A DNA stretch of 64,000 nt, taken from NCBI RefSeq assembly GCF_025716945.1, contig NZ_JAOVZT010000009.1, forward strand, positions 116,140 through 180,139, written 5' to 3'. The notes below the pieces were generated by a model, which saw only the letters and a program-made list of their open reading frames with translations, had not been told where the DNA came from and did no database searches. Below are positions 52,364 to 62,926 of the stretch, piece after piece. How positions within the stretch are numbered: the first letter of the stretch is position 1; every line of letters starts with the position of its first letter. Origin of the DNA: Geodermatophilus sp. YIM 151500. GTDB lineage: Bacteria > Actinomycetota > Actinomycetes > Mycobacteriales > Geodermatophilaceae. Both the position numbers and the translations under genes were made by a program.

Positions 52364-53416
52364 TCAGCGTCCTTCCGGTTCGTGCTGCGGGCCAGCCGCG
52401 CGCTGGAACAGGTGGCGGGGGTTGTCGGTCATCAGGGAGTGCACGAGCGCGGGGTCGAGGCCGCCGCGACGCAGCCGGTCGGCGAACACGACGGGGACGT
52501 AGGCCAGGCCGTTGCCGCCGAAGCGGGCCAGCATGGCCTTGAGGAACAGGTCGTGGGAGATCAGCAGCCGGTCACCGTGCCCGGCCTCGACGAGGGCGGT
52601 CACCGCCTCGGCGGTCTCCGCCGGTGCGGGGGACTGGCCCTCACCGGGGAAGTGGAAGGGCATGCCGATCATGTCGAACTCCAACGTCACCCCCCGCTCG
52701 GCGGCCGACCGCTGGTAGGACCGGTCGGCGCCGGAGGGGTCCATGTGGCAGAGGACGACGGCGCCGGGGTCCACCCCCTCCTGGTCGAGGACGACGTCCA
52801 GCACCTCGTGGGCACGGCGCTGCCACCCGGGCAGGTGCACGAACAGCGGTACCCGTACCTGCCGCTGAGCCCGGCAGGCGGCGCGCAGCGCGTGCCGTTC
52901 GTCGTCGGTGAAGGCGGGGGAGACCCCGATCTCGCCGATGACGCCGGGGCGCAGCTCCCGCTCCGGGTCGAACTCCGCGGCCAGCTCGGCGGCGAGGTCG
53001 TCGATCCCGGTGGTGGCCAGGTGCGGGGGATGGGTCGCCTGCAGGTACCAGCCGGAGCCCATCACCACCTGCACGCCGGTGGCGCGGGAGAGGGCGACCA
53101 GCCGTTCGGGGGCGCGGCCGAGGCCCGCCGGGGTCAGGTCGACCACCGTCCGGCCCCCGGCCGCGGCGAAGGTCTGCAGGTCGGCGGCCATGGCGTCGTC
53201 GTCGTCCAGGCGGCAGTTGTCCGCGCTCTCGTACGGGTGGTCGGCCAGCAGCCAGGCGAGTTCGGCGGTGACCGGCGCGTCCAGCCGGGCGGCGACCCAG
53301 GGGTCGTCCGCCGTCCGGACGGCGGTGGCGTTGTCGTTGGCCAGGTGCTCGTGCGGCAGGACCAGCCCGAGCTCGGCCGCGTCCACGTCACCGAGCACCG
53401 TGCGGACGGCGGTCAC
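52364..53416 (-). CDS. phosphotriesterase-like metal hydrolase/lactonase
   Basis: A 350-residue TIM-barrel amidohydrolase of the phosphotriesterase family. The HxH metal motif is LVLPHEHLAND near residue 22. Later ligands are in VIGEIGVSPAFTDD, FVHLPGW, LCHMDPSG and ISHDLFL (His/Asp). Relatives hydrolyse lactones, sugar phosphates or phosphotriesters. GTG at 53416 overlaps the permease stop (GTGA). In this operon it probably opens a lactone or cleaves the imported compound. Confidence 0.9.
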   Translation of the reverse strand: MTAVRTVLGDVDAAELGLVLPHEHLANDNATAVRTADDPWVAARLDAPVTAELAWLLADHPYESADNCRLDDDDAMAADLQTFAAAGGRTVVDLTPAGLGRAPERLVALSRATGVQVVMGSGWYLQATHPPHLATTGIDDLAAELAAEFDPERELRPGVIGEIGVSPAFTDDERHALRAACRAQRQVRVPLFVHLPGWQRRAHEVLDVVLDQEGVDPGAVVLCHMDPSGADRSYQRSAAERGVTLEFDMIGMPFHFPGEGQSPAPAETAEAVTALVEAGHGDRLLISHDLFLKAMLARFGGNGLAYVPVVFADRLRRGGLDPALVHSLMTDNPRHLFQRAAGPQHEPEGR

Positions 53417-54441
53417 GAGCGGCCGGTCAGCTTCCGCAGGGCGTGGACGACACCCGTGCTGCGCAGGTTGACCCAGATGACCACCAGGAGCACCGCCCCG
53501 GTGATGATGGGGGTCAGGAACGGGCTGACGCCGATGAGGGTGAGCCCGTTGGCGATCACGGTGATGAGCACCGCACCGATCAGCGTGCCCACCACGGTGC
53601 CCCGCCCGCCGAACAGGTTGGTGCCACCCAGGACGACCGCGGCGATCACGGTGAGCTCGAAGCCCTGGGCCGAGTTCGCCGAGCCCGATCCCAGCCTGGC
53701 GGCCACCAGGATGCCGGCGATCCCGGCGGCCAGACCGGAGAGCATCAGCGCGGCCATTTTCACGCGACGGACGTTGACGCCGGCCCGGCGGACCGACTCC
53801 TCGGCCGAGCCGATGCCGATGACGTACTGCCCGAAGCGGGTCCGGTGCAGGGTGATCAGGCCCACCACGACCACCAGGAGGGCGATCCAGGCACTGCTGG
53901 AGAAGCCGAGCCACCGAGCGCTGCCGAGCTCGGCGAAGAAGGTGCTGGAGTCGATCGGCACCGAGAAGCCCTCGGTGGTGAGCAGCGCGATGCCTCGGAT
54001 GACCGAGAGCGTGGCGAGGGTGACGATGAACGCGGGGATGCCGGCATATGCGGTGAACCAGCCGTTGACGAGGCCCCAGCCCGCGCCCAGGAGCACCCCG
54101 GCGAGCAGGACCAGCGAGGAGTCCCACCCGGCGAGGAGCAGCTGGGCGCAGACGGCCGAGACGAAGGCGATCGTCGAGCCCACCGAGAGGTCGATCTGCC
54201 CGGCCGTGATCACGAACGTCATGGCCACGGCGACGATGAGCACCGGGGCCACCTGGGTCGCCAGGTTGGAGAGGTTCCCGAAGGTCAGGAAGGTGCTCGA
54301 GGCCACGGCGAAGACGAGGAAGACGGCCAGGGTCACCGCCGCCATGACCACCGTGGCCTTGTTCGCCCGCTGCCACCACGACAGCCGCCGGGCGAGCCGG
54401 CGGTCGACGTCGGAAGCACCTGTCTGGGTGAGAACGGTCAT
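53413..54441 (-). CDS. ribose-type ABC transporter permease
   Basis: A 342-residue permease of the RbsC/BPD_transp_2 family with eight to ten helices. It has TFVITAGQIDLSVGSTIAFV, NGWFTAYAGIPAFIVTLATL, the ATPase-contact region YVIGIGSAEESVRRAGVNVR and VVLGGTNLFGGRGTVVGTLI. ATG 54441 overlaps the ATPase stop by one base (TGATG). It imports a pentose, sugar alcohol or related compound. Confidence 0.93.
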   Translation of the reverse strand: MTVLTQTGASDVDRRLARRLSWWQRANKATVVMAAVTLAVFLVFAVASSTFLTFGNLSNLATQVAPVLIVAVAMTFVITAGQIDLSVGSTIAFVSAVCAQLLLAGWDSSLVLLAGVLLGAGWGLVNGWFTAYAGIPAFIVTLATLSVIRGIALLTTEGFSVPIDSSTFFAELGSARWLGFSSSAWIALLVVVVGLITLHRTRFGQYVIGIGSAEESVRRAGVNVRRVKMAALMLSGLAAGIAGILVAARLGSGSANSAQGFELTVIAAVVLGGTNLFGGRGTVVGTLIGAVLITVIANGLTLIGVSPFLTPIITGAVLLVVIWVNLRSTGVVHALRKLTGRS

Positions 54442-55199
54442 CAGGCCACCTCCTCCTGGGGCTCGGCGCGGGTGATCAGCGCGACGAGCTTCTCGATGTC
54501 CAGCTCGCCGATCGGGACGTCGTCGACGCTCTCGCCCTCGTACATGACGGTGATCCGGTCGCAGACGCGGAAGAGGTCCTGCAACCGGTGGGTGACGAGG
54601 ATGACCCCGACGCCCCGCGCCGCGACGTCGGTGATCAGCCGGAGCACCGACTCGACCTCCGCGACGGCCAGGGCGGCGGTCGGCTCGTCCAGGATGAGCA
54701 CGTCCGGGTCGAAGGAGACCGCGCGCGCGATGGCCACGGTCTGGCGCTGGCCGCCGGATAGCGTCCCGATCTCCTGGTGCGTGGAGGAGACCTTGACGTG
54801 CAGGTCGGCCAGGATGCGAGCCGCCTGCTCGTGCATCCGCCGCTTGTCCACGAAGGGTCCCCGGTGCGGCTCCCGACCGAGGAACAGGTTGCTGGCCACG
54901 TCGAGGGTGTCGCACAGGGCCAGGTCCTGGTAGACGATGCCGATCCTCTCGGCCTGGGCGTCCGAGGGGCTGGCGAAGCGGACCGGGCGGCCGTGCACCC
55001 GGATCTGCCCGTCGTCGTGCTGGACGGCGCCGGCCAGCACCTTCATCAGCGTGGACTTGCCGGCGCCGTTGTCGCCGACGAGTCCGAGGACCTCCCCGCG
55101 CCGCAGGGTCAGGTCGACGCCCCGGAGCGACTGCACCGGTCCGTAGGACTTGGTGATCCCCGTGAGCTCGACGAGGAGGTCCCCGGTCTCGTCAGCCAT
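54441..55199 (-). CDS. sugar ABC transporter ATP-binding protein (single domain)
   Basis: A 252-residue ATPase. Walker A is GDNGAGKST, the signature LSGGQRQTVAIARAVSF, Walker B VLILDEPTAALA and the switch region VILVTHRLQDL. Unlike RbsA it has a single domain, as in FrcA-type importers. ATG 55199 starts 3 bp after the binding-protein stop. It powers the adjacent permease. Confidence 0.93.
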   Translation of the reverse strand: MADETGDLLVELTGITKSYGPVQSLRGVDLTLRRGEVLGLVGDNGAGKSTLMKVLAGAVQHDDGQIRVHGRPVRFASPSDAQAERIGIVYQDLALCDTLDVASNLFLGREPHRGPFVDKRRMHEQAARILADLHVKVSSTHQEIGTLSGGQRQTVAIARAVSFDPDVLILDEPTAALAVAEVESVLRLITDVAARGVGVILVTHRLQDLFRVCDRITVMYEGESVDDVPIGELDIEKLVALITRAEPQEEVA

Positions 55200-55202
55200 G
55201 GC

Positions 55203-56216
55203 TCAGCCCTCCAAGTAGTAGAGGTAGTCCTCGTAGTTCTCCGGCGTGACGATCTGCGTCTCGACCGGGTACTCCTCCTGCACGGGGTTGCCGCAGGCCA
55301 GGTCGATGGCCGCCGCCATCGACTGGTAGCCGAACTCGTAGGTGTTCTGCTGCACGACCCCGGCGATCCAGCCCTGCTCCAGGCCGTCGACCACGGGCTC
55401 GGCGAGGTCCCAGCCGACGACGGTGACCCGGTCCTGCGCGCCCTGGCTGCGCACCGCGGCGGCCAGGCCGATGAGCGCCGGCTCCCCGGTGGCGTAGACG
55501 TACTCCAGGTCGGGGTTGCCGGTGAGCAGGTTCTCCGCCGCGGCCTGCGCGTTCTCCTGGATGTTGCGACCGTCGACGACGGTGCCGATGGTCATGCCGC
55601 CGGCGGTCACCGCTTCCTCGAAGCCGCGCTGACGTTCCAGCTGGATGGTGCTGTTGAGCGCTCCGACGACACCGACCTCGCCCGAGCCACCGGACTCCTC
55701 CAGCAGCAGTTCGCCGATCTGCGCACCGGCCTCGGCGTTGGCCGTGCCGACCTGGGCACTGACGGCCGGGTCCTCGACGATCGCGTCGACGGCGACCACG
55801 GGAACACCCGCGGCGTCGGCGGCCCGGATGGACGGCTTGATGCCCTCGGTGTCGATGGCTGCCACGATGATGGCGTCCGCGCCGTCGGCGACCAGGGTGT
55901 TGATCGCGTTGGCCTGGGTGACCGAGTCGTTCTCGCCGCTGACGATCTGCAGGTCCACGCCGTACTCGTCGGCCATCGCCTGCGCGCCCTCGTTGACCTG
56001 GTTGAAGAACAGCGCCTGGAGGTTGATCGTCACCAGACCGATGCGGAACTCGCCGGTGTTCTCGCACGCCGTCGGCTGGAGACTGGGCTCCGGCAGCGAG
56101 CTCGTGCCGCCGCCGTCGCCTCCTGGGGCGGCGCCCTGATCGGCGGGGGAGCCCGTGTCGCAGGCGCTCAGCAGGAGCAGGCCGGCGCCGGCGGCGAGGG
56201 CGAGGGTGCGTCTCAT
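55203..56216 (-). CDS. periplasmic sugar-type substrate-binding lipoprotein
   Basis: A 337-residue type I binding protein (Peripla_BP_4). A lipoprotein signal ends LLLLSACDTG, then a Gly/Ser linker. The ligand domain shows EFRIGLVTINLQALFFNQVN, DGADAIIVAAIDTEGIKPSI, VPVVAVDAIVEDPAVSAQVG and VVGWDLAEPVVDGLEQGWIA. The ligand is not fixed by the sequence. ATG 56216 has GGAGG. It is in the same operon as the PfkB and BtpA genes. Confidence 0.93.
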   Translation of the reverse strand: MRRTLALAAGAGLLLLSACDTGSPADQGAAPGGDGGGTSSLPEPSLQPTACENTGEFRIGLVTINLQALFFNQVNEGAQAMADEYGVDLQIVSGENDSVTQANAINTLVADGADAIIVAAIDTEGIKPSIRAADAAGVPVVAVDAIVEDPAVSAQVGTANAEAGAQIGELLLEESGGSGEVGVVGALNSTIQLERQRGFEEAVTAGGMTIGTVVDGRNIQENAQAAAENLLTGNPDLEYVYATGEPALIGLAAAVRSQGAQDRVTVVGWDLAEPVVDGLEQGWIAGVVQQNTYEFGYQSMAAAIDLACGNPVQEEYPVETQIVTPENYEDYLYYLEG

Positions 56217-56260
56217 TGCGTCCTCCAGGTGGGGTGGGCCGTGGTGCGGTCGAGGGGCGG

Positions 56261-57145
56261 TCAGGACGGGATCGGCAGAGGCGCCAGCGCGGCGTCGACC
56301 TCGGCCGGGCGGGGCGCGCCGCGGGCTCCGGGCACGGTGCAGGACAGGCTGGCGGCGACCCCGGCGCGGCCGGCCGCCGCCTGCGGCGGCAGCCCGGCGT
56401 CGACCCCGGCCAGGTAGGTGCCGGTGAAGCAGTCCCCCGCGCCCGTGTCGTCGACCACCCGGACCGGCAGTGCCGCCCCGGTGACCACCGAGCCGTCCGG
56501 TTCGTGCAGCGCCCAGCCGCGGGCGCCGTCGGTGACCAGCAGGCGGGTCGCCGACGCACGCGCCAGCAGTGCCCACTCCGCCGCGGGGATGCCCAGCAGC
56601 TCCTCCAGCCGCCGCCGCCCGACCACGACGTGGCCCGCGCGCCGGACGGCGGCCAGGGCCTGGTCGCGATCGTCGCAGCCGTCGAGGTCGATCGCCACGG
56701 TCACGCCCGGCCGCGCTGCGGCACCGACCTGGGCCGCGCGGTAGCCGTCGAGGTAGAGGAGGCCGCCACCGGCACCGGCGAGCCGCTCGGCGACGGCGGT
56801 GACGTGCGGCGGGCCGAGCGCGTCGTCCTGGCTGATCACCGCGCGCCGTCCGTCGGCATCGACGAGGACGACGGCCGTCGACAGGAAGGCGGCGCGGTCG
56901 GTCCACGCGCTGTCGATGCCCTCGTCGTCCAGCTCGTCGAGGAACCGCCGGGACACCGGGTCGTCACCCAGGACCCCGGCGAACGCGACGGAGGCCCCCG
57001 CACGGGCGGCGGCCACCGCCGCGTTGGCCGCCATGCCACCGGACAGGTGCACGACCTCGGTCGCGTGGATCCGCTCGTCCGGCCGAGGCAGGGCAGGCAC
57101 CCGCGCGACCACGTCGAGATTGGCGTAGCCGCAGAAGACGATCAC
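56261..57145 (-). CDS. PfkB-family carbohydrate kinase
   Basis: A 294-residue kinase of the ribokinase fold. Signature 1 is LSGGMAANAAVAAARAGASV, signature 2 VDDTGAGDCFTGTYLAGV with the catalytic Asp in TGAGD. The start VIVFCGYANLDVVARVPALP is typical. GTG 57145 overlaps the BtpA stop by 4 nt. It phosphorylates the imported sugar or nucleoside-like compound; the exact substrate is unknown. Confidence 0.92.
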   Translation of the reverse strand: MIVFCGYANLDVVARVPALPRPDERIHATEVVHLSGGMAANAAVAAARAGASVAFAGVLGDDPVSRRFLDELDDEGIDSAWTDRAAFLSTAVVLVDADGRRAVISQDDALGPPHVTAVAERLAGAGGGLLYLDGYRAAQVGAAARPGVTVAIDLDGCDDRDQALAAVRRAGHVVVGRRRLEELLGIPAAEWALLARASATRLLVTDGARGWALHEPDGSVVTGAALPVRVVDDTGAGDCFTGTYLAGVDAGLPPQAAAGRAGVAASLSCTVPGARGAPRPAEVDAALAPLPIPS

Positions 57146-57978
57146 CGGCCTGCCGCCCGCGCGACCGCACGCACCTTCTCCGGGGCGACCCGTCCCCACC
57201 AGCGGCCGTTCACCTTGGCCGCGGAGGCGACGATGGCCCCGTCGCACTCGGCCAGCAGCGGACCGACGTTGCTCGGATCGATCCCGCTGCCGATGATCAC
57301 CGGCAGCTGGGTGTGGTCACGGATGCCCACCACCTCGTCCACCGACGTGGCGTGGCCGGTGCGCGAGCCCGTGGCGATGAGGACGTCGGCGTCGAAGAAC
57401 TCCGCGTCCTCCGTCTGCTCCGCCAGGGTGCGGTCGGCCACGATCGCGTGCGCACCGTGCTTGACGTGGACGTCGGCGAAGACCTTGACCGGATCGGCGC
57501 CGATGCCGTGCCGGTACCGGGTGGTGCGGGCCGCCTGACCCTCGATGATGCCCTCGTTGGCCACGTACGCGTTCGCCCACTGGTTGACCCGCACCCAGCC
57601 CGCACCGGCCGCCCAGGCGGTGGCGACGGCGCACTCCCCGGCGTTGGACAGCACGCTCACCCCGACGTGCGGACCCAGCTCGGCCGCGACGGCGGCGGTG
57701 ACCACGCCCATCGTCGCGGCGACCTCGTAGCCGTGCTGCCCGGGCTTGAGGAACGGCAGGTCGCCGTGGTTCTCCACGATCACGGAGTCGAAGCCGTTGC
57801 CGACGTAGACCCGCGCCTCCTCGACGGCGAAGCGGCAGATCTCGGTCACCGGCTGGCCGCGATAGGCGGGGCTGCCCGGCAGCGGCGGCAGGTGCACCGC
57901 GCCGATCAGTGCGCTGCCCTCGCCGAACAGCGCGCCGATCGCCGAGGGCTTGGGCGGGAAGACGCCGAACACCGGCAT
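57142..57978 (-). CDS. BtpA/SgcQ-family protein
   Basis: A 278-residue TIM-barrel protein of the BtpA/SgcQ family. Visible motifs are ALIGAVHLPPLPGSPAYRG, FDSVIVENHGDLPFLKPGQH, ADVHVKHGAHAIVADRTLAE and VIIGSGIDPSNVGPLLAECD. SgcQ belongs to a sugar PTS operon in E. coli; BtpA was named for photosystem I assembly in cyanobacteria, so the chemical role is unclear. It is the first gene of the operon, next to a LacI operator. ATG 57978 has GGAG at good spacing. Confidence 0.9.
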   Translation of the reverse strand: MPVFGVFPPKPSAIGALFGEGSALIGAVHLPPLPGSPAYRGQPVTEICRFAVEEARVYVGNGFDSVIVENHGDLPFLKPGQHGYEVAATMGVVTAAVAAELGPHVGVSVLSNAGECAVATAWAAGAGWVRVNQWANAYVANEGIIEGQAARTTRYRHGIGADPVKVFADVHVKHGAHAIVADRTLAEQTEDAEFFDADVLIATGSRTGHATSVDEVVGIRDHTQLPVIIGSGIDPSNVGPLLAECDGAIVASAAKVNGRWWGRVAPEKVRAVARAAGR

Positions 57979-57991
57979 GCGCTGCACTCCA

Positions 57992-58062
57992 TGTAATCGA
58001 TTGCCGAATGAGGAGGACCGTAGCCGTGCGGAGCCTGGGCGTGTCAAGGGCAATCGATTACA
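57992..58062. promoter_or_regulatory. divergent promoter with paired LacI-type operators
   Basis: Two inverse copies of a palindromic operator: TGTAATCGATTGCC (57992-58005) and GGCAATCGATTACA (58049-58062), 43 bp apart. Between them the operon promoter is visible on the minus strand: TTGACA (58042-58047) and TACGGT (58017-58022), 19 bp apart. One operator overlaps the 5' leader and the other lies beside the -35. The LacI gene reads away on the plus strand and probably represses both directions. Confidence 0.82.
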
Positions 58063-58091
58063 TTCACGTTGCCTCGACGGAAGGGAGCGCT

Positions 58092-59093
58092 GTGCCGAGG
58101 GTGACGATCCGGGACGTGGCCGCCCGCGCCCAGGTCTCCACCGCCACGGTCTCCCGCGCTCTCTCGGGAGCCCGACGGGTGTCGCCCGACGTCGTCCAGC
58201 AGGTGCGCCGGGCGGCCGAGGACCTGGGCTACTCGGGCAACGGGATCGCCAGCGCGCTGCGTCGCAGTCGCACCGACACCGTCGGCATGGTCGTGCCCAG
58301 CATCGCCAACCCGTTCTTCACCTCGCTCGTGGAGAGCGTGGAGCACGCGTTGCAGCAGGCAGGTCGGCAGCTGTTCCTCTGCTCGTCCCGCTCGGATCCC
58401 GACCTGGAGGCGCAGCGGGTGCGCAGCCTGGTCGCCCGCCAGGTCGATGGCATCGTGATCAGCCCGGTGCACGGTACGGATAGCACGGAGGCGGTGGGCT
58501 GGGCCGCCGCCGAACTGCCCCTGGTGCAGGTCGACCGCTACGTCCGCGGCGTTCCCACCGACTGGGTCGGCGTGGACGACGACGCCGGCCTGGGGCTCGT
58601 CGTGGAGCACCTGGCCGCGCGCGGTGTCCGGTCGGCGGCCTTCGTCAGCTCGCAGCTCACCAACTCCTCCACGGAGCTACGGCTGGCCGGGTTCCGCCGG
58701 CACACCGAGCGGCTCGGCATCGCCGTCGGCCGCGGGTCGGTGTTGCTGGGGGAGTACTCGATCGACTGGGGGCGGAAGGCGGCCGCGGCGCTGCTGGGCT
58801 CGGGGCGGCTGCCGGATGCCGTCGTCTGCGCCGACGACCTGATCGCCCTCGGCGTCCTGCAGACCTGCTCGGAGGCCGGCGTCGCGGTTCCGGGCGAGGT
58901 GCTGGTGACCGGCTTCGACGACATCCCGTTCTCCGCGCTGTCGGCTCCGCCGCTGACCACGGTGCGCCAGCCCCAGGAGCTCATCGCCGCCGAGGCGGTA
59001 CGGCTCCTGCAGCAGGCACTGGGTCGGGTCCCGGGCGAGCCTGCCCGTGTCGCGCTGCCCCCGAGCCTCGTCGTCCGCGCCAGCACCGGCTGA
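58092..59093 (+). CDS. LacI-family transcriptional regulator
   Basis: A 333-residue repressor. The HTH is VTIRDVAARAQVSTATVSRA (residues 4-23), then LSGARRVSPDVVQQVRRAAE. The effector domain resembles periplasmic sugar-binding folds: VGMVVPSIANPFFTSLVESV, DGIVISPVHGT, VQVDRYVRGVPTDWVGVDDD and VTGFDDIPFSALSAPPLTTV. GTG 58092 has GGAAGGGAG. The paired operators are upstream. The effector is probably the imported compound or its phosphate. Confidence 0.95.
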   Translation: MPRVTIRDVAARAQVSTATVSRALSGARRVSPDVVQQVRRAAEDLGYSGNGIASALRRSRTDTVGMVVPSIANPFFTSLVESVEHALQQAGRQLFLCSSRSDPDLEAQRVRSLVARQVDGIVISPVHGTDSTEAVGWAAAELPLVQVDRYVRGVPTDWVGVDDDAGLGLVVEHLAARGVRSAAFVSSQLTNSSTELRLAGFRRHTERLGIAVGRGSVLLGEYSIDWGRKAAAALLGSGRLPDAVVCADDLIALGVLQTCSEAGVAVPGEVLVTGFDDIPFSALSAPPLTTVRQPQELIAAEAVRLLQQALGRVPGEPARVALPPSLVVRASTG

Positions 59094-59120
59094 CGCCGTC
59101 CTCGTCCGGGACCTCCGCGA

Positions 59121-60215
59121 TCAGCGGGGCCATCCGGCGACGACCGCCGTGTAGAGCGCGACCGCGTGCTCCAGCTCGGCCAGCTCCACGTACTCGTCGA
59201 CGGCGTGCATCGCCGCGGGCGTGCCCGGTCCCCAGACCACGATCGGCGCGTCACCGACCACCCGGCGGAGCACGGAGGCGTCGGTGAAGTACGTGGCCGG
59301 CGTGCGCTGGACCGGTGCGGGCAGGTGGGTGACCCACGGGTCGTCGACCCGGGTGACGACCGGGGGCAGGTCCACCCCCACCTGGACCTCCGCGACCTCC
59401 GGCTGGGCGCCCCACCACGCCAGCAGGTCGCGTCCGTCGCCGACGGAGCGCAGGTCGATCACCGCCTCCGCCCGGTCGGGGACGATGTTGGGCACCGTGC
59501 CCCCGGCCACCACGCCGCAGTTCCACGTCTCGGTACCGAGGAAGGGATCGGTGCGCAGCGGCAGCGCGCCGCCGGCCCGGGCGAGCACGGCGACCAGGTC
59601 GAGGATCGCGTTGTGCCCGCGCTCCGGGGTGCTGCCGTGGGCGGCCCTCCCGGCGCTGCGGACGGTCAGCCACAGCGCCCCCTTGTGCCCCAGCACGACG
59701 CGGTTGCCGGTCGCCTCCGGAACGATCACCGCACCCACGGACTGCTCGGCCACGTCGGCGGCGGCCGCCGCCGCGCCCTTGGACCCGGTCTCCTCGTCGC
59801 TGGTCATCAGCAGCGCCACGGGCGCCTCCGGATCCGCCGCGGCCAGCGTCGCCGCACCGGCGCCCAGCCCGGCTTTCATGTCGCTGCTGCCGCGGCCCCA
59901 CAGCCGTCCGTCCTCCACGTCGGCGCCGAACGGGTCGCGCCGCCACGTACCGGGATCGGTGACCGGAACGGTGTCGACGTGGCACGCCAGCAGCAGCCGC
60001 TTCCGCCGGGGTTCGGTCGGTGTCCGCACCAGGCACCAGGGCCGGCCCGGGTCCTTCCCCGTGACGACCTCGAGGTGCGGTGCCCGGTCCCGCAGCACCT
60101 CGGTGACCAGCCCCATGGTCTCGCGCTGGGCGGCCGCGTCTCCGGACACCGTCGGCCGCCCGACCAGGTCTCGCACGAGGTCGACCACGTCCGACGCAGG
60201 GGTCAGCGAGCTCAT
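59121..60215 (-). CDS. M20-family metallopeptidase/deacetylase
   Basis: A 364-residue di-zinc hydrolase. Ligands are visible in LLLACHVDTVPVTD (His, Asp), WGRGSSDMKAGLGAG (bridging Asp), LMTSDEETGS (catalytic Glu and ligand Glu) and the dimerisation domain starting KGALWLTVRSAGRAAHGSTP. Family members deacylate amino acids or dipeptides (ArgE/DapE/CPG2). Convergent with LacI and divergent from the ribokinase. Its role in the sugar-type system is unclear. Confidence 0.9.
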   Translation of the reverse strand: MSSLTPASDVVDLVRDLVGRPTVSGDAAAQRETMGLVTEVLRDRAPHLEVVTGKDPGRPWCLVRTPTEPRRKRLLLACHVDTVPVTDPGTWRRDPFGADVEDGRLWGRGSSDMKAGLGAGAATLAAADPEAPVALLMTSDEETGSKGAAAAAADVAEQSVGAVIVPEATGNRVVLGHKGALWLTVRSAGRAAHGSTPERGHNAILDLVAVLARAGGALPLRTDPFLGTETWNCGVVAGGTVPNIVPDRAEAVIDLRSVGDGRDLLAWWGAQPEVAEVQVGVDLPPVVTRVDDPWVTHLPAPVQRTPATYFTDASVLRRVVGDAPIVVWGPGTPAAMHAVDEYVELAELEHAVALYTAVVAGWPR

Positions 60216-60307
60216 GCCGCGATCCTGCCCCGGATCCCGGGCGATGACCCCGGGGATACCGTGCAGCGGGTCGGCGGACCGGGCGACCCATCCCCGGAGG
60301 GAGCAGC

Positions 60308-61267
60308 GTGATGGACGGGACCGGGGCGGAGCCCGGCCGGGTGATCGTCATCGGTTCGGCCAACGCCGACCTTGTCCTCGACGTCGACCACCGGCCGGTA
60401 CCGGGTGAGACGGTGCTGGCGTCCGCGTCCACGACGACGCCGGGCGGCAAGGGTGCCAACCAGGCGGTCGCCGCGGCCCGGATGGGCGGGCGGGTCTCCT
60501 TCGTGGGCTGCCTGGGGCCGGACGGACACGCCGACCTGCTGCGGGCCTCGTTGGAGCGGGCCGGGGTGGATCTCACCCACCTCGCCGTCGTCGACGCGGT
60601 GACCGGCTACGCGGTCATCGTCGTCACTCCGGACGGCGAGAACTCCATCGTCGTGGCGGCCGGCGCGAACGCCCGTCTCGATCCGGGCACCGTCGACCGG
60701 AGTGCCGGGGACTGGGCGGACCGCGACGTCGTGGTCGCGCAGCTGGAGATCCCTATGGACGTCGTCGTGCACGCCGCCCGTGCGTCCGTGTGGCGTCGTG
60801 CCCGGTTCGTCCTCAACGCTGCACCGGCGGCCGTCGTGCCCCCCGAGGTCATCGCGGTGTGCGATCCCCTCGTGGTCAACCAGGAGGAAGCGGCGGCGCT
60901 CCTCGGGCACGGCAGGTCCATCGGCGACAGCGACCCGTCGGACGGGCCGGCCACGGCGGCGGCCTTGCTCGCCCTCGGTGCGCGTGCGGCCGTCGTCACG
61001 CTGGGCCCCCAGGGGGTCGCCCTGGCGTCTCCGGAGGGCGCCGAACGCATCCCTGCTCCGCAGGTGCGGGCCGTCGACACCACCGGAGCCGGTGACGGGT
61101 TCGTCGGGGCGCTGGCCGCCGCCCTGAGCAGGGGGCAGAGCCTCGCCGCGGCCGCCGGGGATGCCGTCGCATTCGCCGCCGCGGCGGTCACCCGGCGGGG
61201 CGCGCAGGCGGCCTACGTGGACCGGGCCGACGTGCCGGCCACGCTGTCGGCCGGTGGAGCTTCCTGA
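60308..61267 (+). CDS. ribokinase-type PfkB kinase
   Basis: A 319-residue kinase of the RbsK type. The N-terminal signature is TPGGKGANQAVAAARMGGRV near residue 44 and the catalytic region VDTTGAGDGFVGALAAALSR near residue 257. It starts GTG 60308 or ATG 60311, with GGAGGGAG before. Residues KGANQ support ribose or 2-deoxyribose-like use. It may provide the phosphorylation step for a second branch of the catabolic locus. Confidence 0.9.
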   Translation: MMDGTGAEPGRVIVIGSANADLVLDVDHRPVPGETVLASASTTTPGGKGANQAVAAARMGGRVSFVGCLGPDGHADLLRASLERAGVDLTHLAVVDAVTGYAVIVVTPDGENSIVVAAGANARLDPGTVDRSAGDWADRDVVVAQLEIPMDVVVHAARASVWRRARFVLNAAPAAVVPPEVIAVCDPLVVNQEEAAALLGHGRSIGDSDPSDGPATAAALLALGARAAVVTLGPQGVALASPEGAERIPAPQVRAVDTTGAGDGFVGALAAALSRGQSLAAAAGDAVAFAAAAVTRRGAQAAYVDRADVPATLSAGGAS

Positions 61268-61347
61268 GATCCCCGGCCGCCCGCGGCCTTCGCGGCGACC
61301 CGCACCGGAGCGGGTCCTGTCGCCGGAGGAGACTCCGGCGCGGCCAC

Positions 61348-62837
<1,490 letters not shown>

Positions 62838-62926
62838 GCCGGTCCGGCCGGCCCGGGCGCGTCGGCTGCGACCCCGCCACCGTGGGCGCCGGGGTCGCGG
62901 GTGCGGGATGGGCCGTCCCGGCCGGG

